Below are positions 1 through 8,121 of a stretch of DNA of 64,000 bases, piece after piece (position 1 is the first letter of the stretch; every line of letters begins with the position of its first letter). The DNA is from Viridibacillus sp050279675 (GTDB taxonomy: Bacteria > Bacillota > Bacilli > Bacillales_A > Planococcaceae). The translations under genes were made by a program, and so were the position numbers. The stretch spans positions 90,192 through 154,191 of the forward strand of contig NZ_JBNNUK010000010.1 in NCBI RefSeq assembly GCF_050279675.1, read 5' to 3'. The notes beneath the pieces were generated by a model, which worked only from the letters and a program-made list of their open reading frames with translations, was not told the origin of the DNA and ran no database searches.

Positions 1-1
1 A

Positions 2-925
2 TTGGCATCTAAAGAAGTTATTTTTTTATTAGGAAGTGCAGCAGTATTTTTAATAATTGTAGGTTTGGGTATTTATAAAGGAATAGGTCATATTATGAAA
101 CCTCTTAATGCATTACAAAATGCTGCAGAGAAAATGGCTGAAGGAAATTATGAAATGAGAGTCCAAGTTACATCAAAGGACGAAATAGGCCAGTTATCAA
201 AAACCTTTAACAAAATGGCAACTGCTATTCAACAAAATGATGAGAAGCAAAAGAGTTTTTTAGCTACTGTATCACATGAATTACGAACTCCTATTAGTTA
301 TGTGAAAGGATACGGAGAAGCTATTCAAGAAGGGTTAATTCCCGAACAAGAACAGCATGAAACGATTTCCTTAATCGTCCGAGAAGCTAATCGTATGGAA
401 AAACTGACAAATGAATTGTTACAATTATCACGAGCAACTAACTTATCTGAACCGATTGCGTTATTTCCTTTACCACTCGCAGAAACAATTCGTGAGGTAG
501 TGTTATTAACAGAGCAACAAGCGCTTAAAAAGGACATGAAAGTGAATATAGATGTCAGTGAGGATATCATAGTTAATGCAGATGAAGAGAAATTAAAGCA
601 AATTTTCATAAACTTAATAGAAAATGCAATACGTTATTCTAATGAAAAGACATCAATAGAAATAACTGCAAAAACAAATGGACAATTTGTAAGCATTCAA
701 ATAGAAGATCATGGTATCGGGATTCCAGCTGAGGATCTACCTCATGTAACAGAGAGATTTTATAGAGTAAATAAAGCGAGAAGTCGTAGTGATGGCGGAA
801 GTGGATTAGGTCTTTCAATAGTTGATCAGCTTGTTAAATTGCATGAAGGTACTTGGCAAATTGATAGTGAGTTTGGAAAAGGAACAACAATTACAATACA
901 AATACCAATGGTAGAGGAGTTTTAA
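2..925 (+). CDS. Sensor histidine kinase, N-terminus cut off by the window edge
   Basis: This is the C-terminal 307 residues of a membrane-bound two-component sensor kinase, which autophosphorylates on histidine and passes the phosphate to a response regulator. Visible in order are a transmembrane helix (about residues 5-27), a HAMP linker (about 28-80), a HisKA dimerisation helix with the phospho-acceptor His92 in the motif SHELRTP, and a HATPase domain with the N box (NLIENAIRYS), G1 (DHGIGIP) and G2 (GSGLGLS) motifs. The frame is open to base 2, so the true start, first membrane helix and sensor domain lie upstream, probably with the partner regulator. The next gene starts 2 bases after the stop, so the two are co-transcribed. 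The stimulus cannot be deduced. Confidence 0.9.
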   Translation: MASKEVIFLLGSAAVFLIIVGLGIYKGIGHIMKPLNALQNAAEKMAEGNYEMRVQVTSKDEIGQLSKTFNKMATAIQQNDEKQKSFLATVSHELRTPISYVKGYGEAIQEGLIPEQEQHETISLIVREANRMEKLTNELLQLSRATNLSEPIALFPLPLAETIREVVLLTEQQALKKDMKVNIDVSEDIIVNADEEKLKQIFINLIENAIRYSNEKTSIEITAKTNGQFVSIQIEDHGIGIPAEDLPHVTERFYRVNKARSRSDGGSGLGLSIVDQLVKLHEGTWQIDSEFGKGTTITIQIPMVEEF

Positions 926-927
926 TA

Positions 928-1440
928 ATGAAGAAATGGATGATGGGTTTATTAGTGATTGTAGGTTTACTTGCAGGATGTAATAATGATGAAAAGAAAG
1001 AAGAACATGTGTCAAATAATGAAGGAACAACTGTCGAAGTAAAAGTTGATATTTTAACTCCAGAAAAAGTGGAGGCAAATAAAGAGATTGAATTAGCTGC
1101 ACATGTAACACAAGGTGGAGAAGATGTGAACGATGCAGATGACGTGAAATTTGAAGTATGGGAATCTGGTCTGCGTGAAGATGGGCAAATGATTGAAGGT
1201 AAACTGGATGAAAAGGGTCAGTACAAAGCGGCTATCACTTTTGATCATGATGGAGTTTACTACATGCATGCTCACACAAATGCAAGAGGTCTACATGTCA
1301 TGCCCAAACAAAAAATAGTTGTGGGAAATCCAGATATGAATAAAGTGAAAGAAGAATCAAATAACAGTTCAAAAGGTATGGATCACATGAAAATGGATGA
1401 TAATAAAGATGAAGAATCATCTGATCATTCATCAAAATAA
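928..1440 (+). CDS. YtkA-like (FixH-type) lipoprotein with metal-binding-like tail
   Basis: This 170-residue secreted lipoprotein has a short signal peptide ending in a lipobox (LLAGC, Cys18), so it should be diacylated by Lgt and anchored to the outer membrane face. The middle (about residues 35-135) resembles the YtkA-like immunoglobulin-type domain, with the family-like stretch DGVYYMHAHTNARGLH near its end. The C-terminus is a low-complexity tail rich in Met, His, Asp and Ser (KGMDHMKMDDNKDEESSDHS), which could bind copper or another metal. It lies 2 bases behind the sensor kinase, so a link to envelope or metal stress sensing is plausible but inferred. The exact function is unknown. Confidence 0.75.
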   Translation: MKKWMMGLLVIVGLLAGCNNDEKKEEHVSNNEGTTVEVKVDILTPEKVEANKEIELAAHVTQGGEDVNDADDVKFEVWESGLREDGQMIEGKLDEKGQYKAAITFDHDGVYYMHAHTNARGLHVMPKQKIVVGNPDMNKVKEESNNSSKGMDHMKMDDNKDEESSDHSSK

Positions 1441-1498
1441 AATAGCTTGTTACTATGTATGGAAAACACTTGCAACTTTCCATTGTTGCGTGTAGAAT

Positions 1499-1540
1499 AA
1501 ATGACCAGATGACTGAAACGGTTTTCTGGTCATTTTTATT
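1499..1540 (+). terminator. Hairpin terminator overlapping an operator-like site
   Basis: A 9-bp perfect inverted repeat (ATGACCAGA at 1501-1509 and TCTGGTCAT at 1525-1533) is followed by a T-rich tail. It would end the kinase/lipoprotein transcript. The right arm overlaps the candidate TetR operator at 1510-1532. Confidence 0.6.
1510..1532 (+). promoter_or_regulatory. Candidate operator 1 of the upstream TetR regulator
   Basis: The element is TGACTGA, nine bases, then CTGGTCA. It is an imperfect palindrome 35 bases before the regulator's start codon. The same architecture recurs at 2158-2180, directly before the adjacent yhgE gene. The shared spacing and arms suggest one TetR-type dimer binding both sites. 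This is inferred from sequence only. Confidence 0.55.
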
Positions 1541-1566
1541 CAAAACGAAAGTTGGTGAGAAACAAA

Positions 1567-2136
1567 ATGGACCGCAGACAAGAAATACTTGAAGCGGCTT
1601 CGAAGTCATTTTCTCTTTTTGGATATAAAGCTACAACGATGGATCAAGTAGCGAAAATCGCGAACGTAGGGAAAGGAACAATTTATACTTTTTTTAGTAA
1701 TAAAGAAATCCTTTTTCAAGAAATTGTCGTGAAAATGATCCAAGAAATGAAAACGGCAGCGGACGAAGTAATCTCAGCAGAGCAACCATTCCAGCAAAAT
1801 GCACACGCGGTGTTAATGAAAATATTAGAGTTTCGAGAAGTACATCTTCTGTATGCAAAATTGATAGAAGAAGAAAAGGAACTTAGAACACCTGCTGTGA
1901 AACATGTGCTCATTCGAATTGAACAAGAAATTGTTGATTTTGTGGGTGACAAAATTAAAACAGCGATTAGCAAAGGTGAAATTCGGGAATGTGAACCAGA
2001 TCTAGTTGCATACTTATTATTAAAAATGTATTTTGGTTTTGTTGCTGACTGGGGAGAAACGCATGATTTTGAACTGTCAGAAGAGAAAATAGCTTCAATG
2101 TTTCGAGATACCATTTTTCGAGGTCTCTTACCGTGA
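1567..2136 (+). CDS. yhgD: TetR/AcrR family regulator (YhgD-like)
   Basis: This 189-residue TetR-family repressor has an N-terminal helix-turn-helix (about residues 5-50), with the signature GYKATTMDQVAKIANVGKG followed by TIYTFFSNKE. A variable ligand-binding helical domain makes up the rest. ATG at 1567 is chosen because GGTGAG lies 7 bases upstream; earlier in-frame TTG and GTG codons fall on or before that ribosome-binding site. In B. subtilis the TetR gene yhgD precedes yhgE, and the same pair is seen here. Matching 23-bp palindromic elements before this gene and before yhgE suggest it represses itself and its neighbour. Confidence 0.85.
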   Translation: MDRRQEILEAASKSFSLFGYKATTMDQVAKIANVGKGTIYTFFSNKEILFQEIVVKMIQEMKTAADEVISAEQPFQQNAHAVLMKILEFREVHLLYAKLIEEEKELRTPAVKHVLIRIEQEIVDFVGDKIKTAISKGEIRECEPDLVAYLLLKMYFGFVADWGETHDFELSEEKIASMFRDTIFRGLLP

Positions 2137-2157
2137 GACTCTTTTTTTGAATGAAAA

Positions 2158-2180
2158 TGACTGATTGAGATATTTAGTCA
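2158..2180 (+). promoter_or_regulatory. Candidate operator 2, upstream of yhgE
   Basis: The element is TGACTGA, nine bases, then TTAGTCA, an imperfect palindrome ending 25 bases before the yhgE start. The first arm is identical to the site at 1510-1532, the spacing is the same, and the second arm differs at two positions. It is a likely binding site for the TetR product encoded between the two sites. Confidence 0.55.
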
Positions 2181-2205
2181 CATAGTTTTGTAGGAGGAAT
2201 GAAGA

Positions 2206-4680
2206 ATGATTAAGGCTGAGTTTGCGAAAATTCTCCGCACGAAAAAAATGCTGATTGCTATTATTGCAGTTCTTTTCGTTCCTGTACTATATGCAGGTAT
2301 GTTCCTATGGGCTTTCTGGGATCCGTACTCACACTTACAGGATTTACCTGTTGCTCTTGTCAACAATGATAAAGGCGCTGAAATAGAAGGAATAGAAATG
2401 CAAATAGGTAAGGATTTAGCAGAAAATTTACGAGATAGTAAAGAATTTAAATTTGTTGAAGTATCTAAGGAAAAAGGGGAGGAAGGATTAAAGAATCGCG
2501 ATTATTATATTTTAATTGAAATTCCCGAAAACTTCTCAGAAAATGCTGGTACTTTATTAGAAGATAATCCTGAACAAATGAAAATTATTTATCGACCAAA
2601 TGAAGGATACAACTTCTTAGGTGGACAAATTGGTAATTCAGCAATGGAGCTTGTGCGTGCAGAAGTAAATAAAAATGTTTCTGCTACTTATGCTGAAACG
2701 CTATTTAAAACTATTGCAAAATTAGGAGACGGTTTCGGTGAGGCAGCAGATGGTGCTTCAAAACTTGAAAAGGGCTCTAACAAATTAAAAGACGGTGCTA
2801 GTCAATTAAAAGACGGTATTGGCAGTGCAGCAGATGGTGCTACTCAATTAAATGGTGGTGCTATAACAGCAGCAAAAGGATCAACAGATTTAAAAAATGG
2901 TATTAATTCAGCAGCAGATGGTGCAGGTGCGTTAAACCAAGGTGCTTTATCTTTAGCAAAAGGATCTGCAGATTTGAATGCAGGTATTCTATCTGCTAAA
3001 GACGGTTCAAGCCAATTACAATCTGGTTCAACAGAATTGAAAAAAGGTACCGAAACTTTAGTGCAAGGTTTAGAAGGAAATACAGCAAATATTAATGCAC
3101 TAAACGACGGTGCACAAAAAGTAAATACAGGTGTTGGCACGTTAAGTACAGGATTAGGTCAATTAGCACCAGGTGCACAAAATGTTTCTGCAGGAGTTAC
3201 GCAACTTGTAGACAGTCTAGGTGCTATGACTGCAAAAGTTCCAGCCTTGCAACAGGGCGTTAAGGATACAAATGATGGAGCTGCTGGTTTAAGTGCAGGA
3301 TCACAAGGTTTAGCAGCGGATACAAAAGAGCTAGTTAAGCAAATTAAGGCTATGAATATTTCTGAAGAACAAAAAAGTGCTTTACTTCAATCAGCAGGAA
3401 AGATTGATGCAACTGCTACTAAAGTCAGTGCAACTGCTGCTGCGTTAAGTGAGGGAACAGCACAACTAAACAATCAAGTTTCAACTATGGAAATACCTAC
3501 GTCTGATAAGGCAGTAGAATTAAAACAAGGTGCAGCAACAGTTGCAGCTGGTTTAGATAAAATGAATAAAACAGTGAGTGGAGAATTGACTCCTGGTACA
3601 AAACAATTAGCAGCAGGTACTGATCAATTGGCTTCTAATTGGAGTACATCAATTGCTGGCGCTAAAAAACTAGATGCTGGAGCAGGTCAATTACAAGTTG
3701 GCTTAACTGATCTATCTGGTGGTTTCAATAAATTGCAATCAGGTTCATCACAATTAGCTGATGGTTCATCACAACTTGCAAATGGTACACAATCCTTAAC
3801 AAGTGGTATGGGTCAATTACAAGATGGTTCTAGTAAACTATCAACAGGTTTAGTTACATTAAGCGGTGGTACTACATCACTTATAACTGGCCTAGAAAAA
3901 CTACAAGATGGTTCAAGTCAATTAAAAGACGGAACATCTGGACTAAAAGATGGTTCAAACACATTACAAGGAAAATTGAAAGAAGCGAATGAACAAGCCG
4001 CTGAAGTAAAAACAACGCAAAAAACTTATGACATGGTCGGTGAACCAGTAGCGGTTGAGAAACAAGAAATTAACGCAGTACCGAACTACGGTACAGGTTT
4101 TGCGCCATACTTCTTAGCACTTGGTCTATTTGTAGGTGCACTATTAATCACAATCGTCTTCCCATTAGTTGAACCAGCGATAAAACCGATTAACGGTATT
4201 TCATGGTTTACTAGTAAAGTAGCTGTTTTGGCAGTGGTTGGATTAATTCAATCATTGGCTGCAGTGGCGATAGTCGTTTGGGGTCTAAAACTTGAACCTG
4301 TTAATATGGGTGCTTTCATTTTAATGGCGATAGTTACAAGTTATACATTCCTATCATTAACTCAAATGTTAGTATCAATTTTCTCAGATCCAGGTCGTTT
4401 TGTAGCTATTCTAATCTTGATACTACAATTGACAACTAGTGCAGGTACATTCCCATTAGAATTAGTACCAAAACCATTACACATTTTTAATACGTTATTA
4501 CCAATGACATACTCTGTCCAAGGATTTAAAGCTGCGATTTCTACTGGAGATATGAGCTTCTTCTGGACAAATGGAGGTATTCTATTAGGATTCATGGTTG
4601 TTTGTTTAGCCATTACTTTTGGATACTTTGCATTAATGTTTAAAAAACGTCATTCAAATACTGACGCAGTAACTGAATAA
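2206..4680 (+). CDS. yhgE: YhgE/Pip family membrane protein with long heptad-like repeat region
   Basis: This 824-residue protein follows the YhgE/Pip (phage infection protein) layout. It has an N-terminal transmembrane helix (about residues 18-38), a conserved extracellular segment with DLPVALVNNDKGAE, a long extracellular region (about 175-600) built of repeats such as LKDGASQLKDG, and a C-terminal ABC-2-type block of about five or six helices (about 630-815). The repeats should form a long coiled-coil stalk. Relatives in lactic bacteria act as phage receptors, and in streptococci and mycobacteria related proteins serve type VII secretion or lipid export. Which applies here is unknown. The ribosome-binding site TAGGAGGA lies before ATG 2206. 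It is probably controlled by the preceding TetR gene. Confidence 0.88.
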   Translation: MIKAEFAKILRTKKMLIAIIAVLFVPVLYAGMFLWAFWDPYSHLQDLPVALVNNDKGAEIEGIEMQIGKDLAENLRDSKEFKFVEVSKEKGEEGLKNRDYYILIEIPENFSENAGTLLEDNPEQMKIIYRPNEGYNFLGGQIGNSAMELVRAEVNKNVSATYAETLFKTIAKLGDGFGEAADGASKLEKGSNKLKDGASQLKDGIGSAADGATQLNGGAITAAKGSTDLKNGINSAADGAGALNQGALSLAKGSADLNAGILSAKDGSSQLQSGSTELKKGTETLVQGLEGNTANINALNDGAQKVNTGVGTLSTGLGQLAPGAQNVSAGVTQLVDSLGAMTAKVPALQQGVKDTNDGAAGLSAGSQGLAADTKELVKQIKAMNISEEQKSALLQSAGKIDATATKVSATAAALSEGTAQLNNQVSTMEIPTSDKAVELKQGAATVAAGLDKMNKTVSGELTPGTKQLAAGTDQLASNWSTSIAGAKKLDAGAGQLQVGLTDLSGGFNKLQSGSSQLADGSSQLANGTQSLTSGMGQLQDGSSKLSTGLVTLSGGTTSLITGLEKLQDGSSQLKDGTSGLKDGSNTLQGKLKEANEQAAEVKTTQKTYDMVGEPVAVEKQEINAVPNYGTGFAPYFLALGLFVGALLITIVFPLVEPAIKPINGISWFTSKVAVLAVVGLIQSLAAVAIVVWGLKLEPVNMGAFILMAIVTSYTFLSLTQMLVSIFSDPGRFVAILILILQLTTSAGTFPLELVPKPLHIFNTLLPMTYSVQGFKAAISTGDMSFFWTNGGILLGFMVVCLAITFGYFALMFKKRHSNTDAVTE

Positions 4681-4685
4681 TATTG

Positions 4686-4727
4686 AAAAAGGTTAAAGGG
4701 TGAAATATGCCCTTTAACCTTTTTTTG
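4686..4727 (+). terminator. Rho-independent terminator after yhgE
   Basis: A 15-bp stem (AAAAAGGTTAAAGGG at 4686-4700 pairing with 4710-4724) with a 9-base loop runs into a T tract. It ends the yhgD-yhgE transcript. Confidence 0.9.
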
Positions 4728-4747
4728 TGAAGCATTTTATGTAAAAA

Positions 4748-4788
4748 GAAAAAGCGAAGAGAGTGGTTCAGGCTCTCTTCGCTTTTTC
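4748..4788. terminator. Bidirectional hairpin terminator
   Basis: This is a perfect 16-bp stem (4748-4763 with 4773-4788) around a 9-base loop, with A and T runs at both ends. It can terminate from either side and probably serves the minus-strand yhfH gene at 4889-5014. Confidence 0.85.
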
Positions 4789-4888
4789 AAAAGTAAGCGA
4801 TTTAATATAGGTTCATCTCTAAGGTTCAATTAGTGATGAATGTGAGCTATCAATCGAATGGGGAATTCGGTTGATCAATAATTAACGA

Positions 4889-5014
4889 TTAAAGAGAATT
4901 GCAATGTTCACAAGTGTTTGAATAGCACTCGCTTTGTTCTTCTATTTTTTCGCCGCATACAGTGCATTGTTTTGCGGGTAAATTTTTGAAAAATTCAACG
5001 ACATTTTCTAACAT
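4889..5014 (-). CDS. yhfH: YhfH-type small zinc-ribbon protein (41 aa)
   Basis: This short gene encodes 41 residues: MLENVVEFFKNLPAKQ, then CTVCGEKIEEQSECYSNTC, then EHCNSL. The cysteine pairs CTVC and C-EHC are typical of a small zinc-binding ribbon. A strong AGGAGG site precedes the ATG by 8 bases. A minus-strand promoter (TTGACA, 18 bp, TACAAT) sits just upstream. It lies divergent to lipoate ligase, as YhfH does near lplJ in B. subtilis, and it has the family's length. No function is established for the family. The gene is short enough to be missed by routine gene calling. Confidence 0.85.
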   Translation of the reverse strand: MLENVVEFFKNLPAKQCTVCGEKIEEQSECYSNTCEHCNSL

Positions 5015-5064
5015 TGTGTTTCGCCTCCTAAGTAATCTGTTATATTACTGTTTCGTTATTATGT

Positions 5065-5094
5065 ATTGTATTATAACACAGACATTTATGTCAA
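5065..5094 (-). promoter_or_regulatory. Sigma-A-type promoter of yhfH
   Basis: Read on the minus strand, TTGACA (5094-5089) is separated by 18 bp from TACAAT (5070-5065). It reads towards the yhfH start at 5014, about 45 bases downstream. Confidence 0.65.
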
Positions 5095-5153
5095 TACAAA
5101 AACCTAATTTTAAGTTAAAATAATTGTTGAGACACTAAAGAGGAGTGAAATGA

Positions 5154-6146
5154 ATGTTTTTTATAGATAATAAAGGTATTACAGATCCACGCATTAACTT
5201 AGCAATTGAGGAGTATGCGTTAAAAACGATGGATGTAGAGAAAGATTCTTTTTTACTGTTCTATATCAATCAACCCTCAATCATTATTGGTCGAAATCAA
5301 AATACAATAGAAGAGATAAATACTGATTATGTTGCAGATAATGGTATCATCGTTGTACGTCGATTATCTGGTGGTGGTGCTGTGTATCATGATTTAGGAA
5401 ATTTAAACTTCAGTTTCTTAACAAAAGATGATGGAGATAGCTTCCGAAACTTTAAAAAGTTCACACAACCGGTAGTGGATGCGTTACAAAAAATGGGTAT
5501 TAACTCTGAATTATCAGGTCGTAATGATATTATGGCTGAAGGTCGTAAAATATCAGGTAACGCTCAATTCTCAACAAAAGGTCGTATGTTCAGCCATGGT
5601 ACATTATTGTTTGATACAGAAATTGATGCCGTTGTATCAGCATTAAAAGTGAAAAAAGAGAAAATCCAATCAAAAGGAATCAAATCGATTCGATCGCGTG
5701 TAGCGAATATTACAGAATTTATGAATGAACCAATGACAGTAGAAGAATTCCGTTTGGAAATCTTAAAATCAATTTTCGATGGCGAAGAGAATATACAATA
5801 TTATGAGCTAACTGATGAAGACTGGGTTAATATCTACAAATTATCTGAAGAACGTTATCAAAAATGGGATTGGAATTATGGACAATCTCCAAAATTTAAC
5901 GTACAACGTTCTCAACGTTTCCCTTCAGGAAGTATTGATGTGCGTTTGGAAGTGAAAAAAGGTGTTATGGAGGAAGTACATATTTTCGGCGATTTCTTTG
6001 GCGTTGGTGATATGGCAGATGTAGAACAAGCATTAGTAGGGAAAAATTACGAACGCAATGTTATTGAGGAAGCACTAAATGCTATCGATGTACCAACATA
6101 CTTTGGCGGTGTTACGAAAGAACAATTTATACAATTGATTTATTAA
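5154..6146 (+). CDS. lplJ: Lipoate--protein ligase
   Basis: This 330-residue lipoate-protein ligase activates free lipoate with ATP and attaches it to lysines of lipoyl domains of 2-oxoacid dehydrogenases and GcvH. The N-terminal catalytic domain shows the family motifs RRLSGGGAVYHDLGNLNFSF and a GRNDIMAEGRKISGNAQ segment. A C-terminal accessory domain (about residues 250-330) follows. Length matches LplJ/LplA of Firmicutes. The ATG has GAGGAGTG about 7 bases upstream. It appears monocistronic and divergent to yhfH. Confidence 0.95.
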   Translation: MFFIDNKGITDPRINLAIEEYALKTMDVEKDSFLLFYINQPSIIIGRNQNTIEEINTDYVADNGIIVVRRLSGGGAVYHDLGNLNFSFLTKDDGDSFRNFKKFTQPVVDALQKMGINSELSGRNDIMAEGRKISGNAQFSTKGRMFSHGTLLFDTEIDAVVSALKVKKEKIQSKGIKSIRSRVANITEFMNEPMTVEEFRLEILKSIFDGEENIQYYELTDEDWVNIYKLSEERYQKWDWNYGQSPKFNVQRSQRFPSGSIDVRLEVKKGVMEEVHIFGDFFGVGDMADVEQALVGKNYERNVIEEALNAIDVPTYFGGVTKEQFIQLIY

Positions 6147-6201
6147 TTAAATTTGACAGCATAATGTTTGAAATTGCGGTCAAGATGAAGGGGAGAGTGG
6201 A

Positions 6202-6906
6202 ATGAATACTCATCGTATATTAATCGTAGAGGATGATTTGAAAATTGCTTCGTTACTTGCTGATACTTTGCGCAAATATCATTATGAAGTAAAAACTGTA
6301 GAATCTTTTGATAGTATCCTTGAAGAGTTTACGGCGTTCAATCCTCATCTTGTTTTGCTTGATATTAATTTACCTTCTTATGATGGATATTATTGGTGTC
6401 GTCAGCTTAGACAGTTAACGACTTGTCCAATTATTTTTATATCAGCTCGTTCAGGCGAAATGGATCAAATTTTTGCACTTGAAAATGGTGGAGATGATTT
6501 CATTACGAAACCGTTCCATTACGAAATCGTCCTAGCAAAAATAAAGAGTCATTTACGTCGGTCATTTGGAGAATATGCTACTAAGCAAGAAGAGAGAACT
6601 GTAAAACAAGGTCAGCTGCATTTGTTTTTGGAACGTATGGAATTGCATACTAAACAAGTTCAAATTCCGTTGCAAAAAAAAGAATGTGTAATATTAGAAA
6701 TGTTGATGGGACAAGCTCCTAAAGTTGTTTCTCGAGAGCAATTACTAGAAGAGTTGTGGGACGATCAAGCATTTGTAGATGAGAATACGTTAAATGTGAA
6801 CATGACTCGTGTACGAAAGAAGCTGTCAGATTATGAAGTTCAGTCGACGATTGAAACAGTTAGAGGCGCGGGTTATCGGTTTGTATTACACTCAGAGGAG
6901 TCTTAA
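6202..6906 (+). CDS. OmpR-family response regulator of a Bce-type peptide-sensing system
   Basis: This 234-residue two-component regulator has a receiver domain (about residues 4-118). It carries the acidic pocket EDD, the phospho-acceptor Asp in LLDINLP (about residue 54) and the switch lysine in TKPF. A winged-helix DNA-binding domain (about 135-230, ending RVRKKL, then ETVRGAGYRF) follows. Its stop is 2 bases before the kinase gene, and an ABC transporter of the BceAB type follows, so it belongs to a BceRSAB-like antimicrobial-peptide detoxification module. It would activate the transporter genes. The actual inducer is unknown. Confidence 0.92.
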   Translation: MNTHRILIVEDDLKIASLLADTLRKYHYEVKTVESFDSILEEFTAFNPHLVLLDINLPSYDGYYWCRQLRQLTTCPIIFISARSGEMDQIFALENGGDDFITKPFHYEIVLAKIKSHLRRSFGEYATKQEERTVKQGQLHLFLERMELHTKQVQIPLQKKECVILEMLMGQAPKVVSREQLLEELWDDQAFVDENTLNVNMTRVRKKLSDYEVQSTIETVRGAGYRFVLHSEES

Positions 6907-6908
6907 TA

Positions 6909-7898
6909 ATGCCGAATGTCAGATTATTTCTGAAGGATAATATTACATTAGTCTTTTTTGAAGTGTTATTAGTGTTATTTATTTTAGTGTTATATTGGCT
7001 AGACGGTTTCCGAAATGTAGATACTGCAGTGTACTCCATAGTGATTACATTAATATTAACGTTCACATATTTAGCCACTCGTTATATTATGCGCCAATCT
7101 TTTTATAAAAAGATATCTGTTAAGCCTAGAGCAATGGAAGATGCATTACAAAAAAATGCAAAAACACCAGAGCATTTGCAAACAGAGGTGTTCATCCACA
7201 CGCTTTATAAAATATATCAACTTGAAGTACAGGCTTTATATGCGAAGCAAAATCGACATTTACAATTCATGAATCAATGGGTACATCAAATGAAAACACC
7301 TCTTGCTGTATTAGAATTACTATTACAAGAAGAGGGTGAATTAGATAAGAAGAGTGTGCAAGAAGAAGTTGACCGTATGAAGTGTAGTCTTGAGACCGTA
7401 TTGATGAATGCAAGAATCGATACATTTGAAGAGGACATGAAAATTGAACAAGTTGAACTTCGTCAAATGGTTGTTGAGGCAGTTAATGAGCATAAACGCT
7501 TATTTATTGCTCATCGTGTTTATCCTGATATTGCGATAGATGAAAGTCTTAGGGTTCCAACTGATTCAAAATGGATGAAATTTATTATTGGTCAATTTAT
7601 TACAAATGCAATTAAATATACGTTTGAAGAGGGTAAAAAAATATATTTATCCACGGACATTATGGAAAACCATATTGAACTGACAATTAGAGATGAAGGT
7701 ATAGGTATACCTTCATCAGATTTGAAGCGTGTAACACGTCCCTTTTTCACAGGTGAGAATGGACGTAAAACGGGTGAATCGACGGGGATGGGTTTATATT
7801 TAGCACAAGAGGTTTGTGATAAATTAGGGCACCAGTTATTAATTGAATCTGAGGTTGGGAAAGGGACGGAGATGAAGGTTTTGTTTAATCGTTCGTAG
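6909..7898 (+). CDS. BceS-like intramembrane-sensing histidine kinase
   Basis: This 329-residue kinase has two closely spaced transmembrane helices (about residues 12-30 and 37-58) with almost no extracellular loop. That is the hallmark of kinases that sense through their partner ABC transporter. HisKA carries the phospho-acceptor in HQMKTP (about residue 127). The HATPase domain shows FITNAIKYT, DEGIGIP and STGMGLYL. It follows the regulator by 2 bases. By family analogy, activity depends on flux through the BceAB-type transporter encoded at 8122-10798. Confidence 0.92.
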   Translation: MPNVRLFLKDNITLVFFEVLLVLFILVLYWLDGFRNVDTAVYSIVITLILTFTYLATRYIMRQSFYKKISVKPRAMEDALQKNAKTPEHLQTEVFIHTLYKIYQLEVQALYAKQNRHLQFMNQWVHQMKTPLAVLELLLQEEGELDKKSVQEEVDRMKCSLETVLMNARIDTFEEDMKIEQVELRQMVVEAVNEHKRLFIAHRVYPDIAIDESLRVPTDSKWMKFIIGQFITNAIKYTFEEGKKIYLSTDIMENHIELTIRDEGIGIPSSDLKRVTRPFFTGENGRKTGESTGMGLYLAQEVCDKLGHQLLIESEVGKGTEMKVLFNRS

Positions 7899-7910
7899 AG
7901 CGTCCTCAGT

Positions 7911-8105
7911 ATTTCATAGTCTCCGGCTTCGGACGCCAGTTGCTCGAGTCACTTCGGTCTCTCGGATAAAAGATGAAGAGATGCTTTTGTTTCGAGCCTC
8001 GAGTGCTTGTAGAGGGCCACAGGATGTGGGTCATGTAACCGTTGTGTCAGGACGACACGAGTTTAGGATACGTTCCTTGAGAAGTGCGCCTTCCACATTT
8101 CATAG
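7911..8105. repeat. GC-rich hairpin-bearing intergenic element flanked by 9-bp direct repeats
   Basis: The interval between the kinase and the ABC ATPase is visibly more GC-rich than its surroundings and has no credible gene. The 9-mer ATTTCATAG occurs at 7911-7919 and 8097-8105, like a target-site duplication. Inside are two short hairpins with GGA in the loop: CCACA-GGA-TGTGG (about 8018-8030) and GTGTC-AGGAC-GACAC (about 8045-8059). No open frame or clear terminal inverted repeat is seen. It may be a dispersed repeat or a small non-autonomous insertion. A structured leader of the transporter mRNA is the alternative. Confidence 0.45.
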
Positions 8106-8121
8106 AAAGTGAGGTGGATTT

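Noticed and set aside
325..609. Antisense open frames inside the kinase, YhgE, his and glycolysis genes
   Set aside because: They lack ribosome-binding sites and familiar motifs, and they lie fully opposite well-supported genes. Treated as chance frames.
2720..3980. CRISPR-like or tandem-repeat array
   Set aside because: The repeats are in frame, degenerate and without unique spacers. They encode the coiled-coil stalk of YhgE.
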